DNA of 55,227 bases from positions 1 to 55,227 of IMG/VR virus record IMGVR_UViG_3300034073_001024, one strand, 5' to 3'. Shown here in pieces: positions 55,150 through 55,227 of the stretch. Source of the stretch: a virus. The translations under genes were made by a program, and so were the position numbers. Each line of letters starts with the position of its first letter. The first letter of the stretch is position 1. The notes under the pieces are model-generated. The model saw only the letters and a program-made list of their open reading frames with translations, searched no databases and had not been told where the DNA came from.

Positions 55150-55227
55150 TGCTTAGACTAGCGATATGACGATCGCCGATGACCTAGAGGCATTTTTCAG
55201 CTTTGATGCTGTGACGGTGACGAATGG
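55101..55227. repeat. Terminal direct repeat, copy 2
   Basis: Identical to bases 1-127. It shows that 55100 joins 1 in the circle. The partial gene at 55166-55227 is the same as the gene beginning at 66. Confidence 0.95.

Noticed and set aside
1-55227. Temperate lifestyle or photosynthesis-type auxiliary genes
   Set aside because: No integrase, recombinase, CI-like repressor, psbA, psbD or similar gene recognised. The excisionase-like HTH at 27779 alone is not enough.

Overview
The window is the complete, circularly closed genome of a lambda-like siphovirus that probably infects a cyanobacterium. Bases 1-127 recur exactly at 55101-55227, so the real circle is about 55,100 bp and the two window ends are adjacent. 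The host guess rests on three sequence features: a cyanobacterial-type AbrB regulator (54679-55011), a sigma factor built like cyanobacterial group 2 sigmas (23573-24475), and many small proteins of types I associate with Synechococcus/Cyanobium phages. There is no integrase, no obvious lysogeny repressor and no photosynthesis gene, so I read it as a lytic phage, probably of freshwater picocyanobacteria.

Layout. The plus strand from about 41.1 kb runs through the window end and on to 23.5 kb. It starts with a small ribbon-helix-helix protein and a primase-helicase, then an iteron-rich probable origin (43759-44052), small genes and a DNA sliding clamp. The packaging and head block follows: small and large terminase, a gpW-like joining protein, portal, a protease-capsid fusion and a decoration-type protein. 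A moron-like cassette (terminator, promoter, cyAbrB, hairpin, degenerate tRNA) separates head from tail genes. The tail block follows lambda order (FII-like, U-like, V-like, G/GT with a -1 frameshift, tape measure, M, L, K, I, J), then fibres, three small membrane proteins, an endolysin and an HNH nuclease.

The minus strand from 41.0 kb down to 23.6 kb is a dense early region of about 50 mostly tiny genes, many joined by ATGA overlaps. Recognisable members are a ParB-like protein, SNF2-type helicase, DNA methyltransferase, an HNH nuclease wedged at the 5' end of a DEAD-box helicase, RHH protein, VRR-NUC nuclease, SNase, RlpA-like protein, a Gly-Tyr/Asp repeat protein, PDDEXK exonuclease with a Bet-type annealing protein, SSB, NrdR-like zinc ribbon, dCTP deaminase and, last, the sigma factor.

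How it fits together. Divergent promoters around a palindrome at 41040-41087 separate early from replication/late genes. Early minus-strand promoters look sigma70-like (TTGCRC, 16-17 nt, TANNNT). The sigma factor lies at the end of the early region and has changed DNA-reading residues, so a switch to different late promoters is plausible. The phage brings primase, helicase, clamp and SSB but no DNA polymerase, so it must borrow host Pol III. The most unusual items are the fused capsid polyprotein with a HiPIP-like Cys cluster, the cyAbrB moron, the iteron origin, the GYG-repeat micro-operon, the HNH/helicase 5' duplication, and a family of hairpins placed directly after stop codons.
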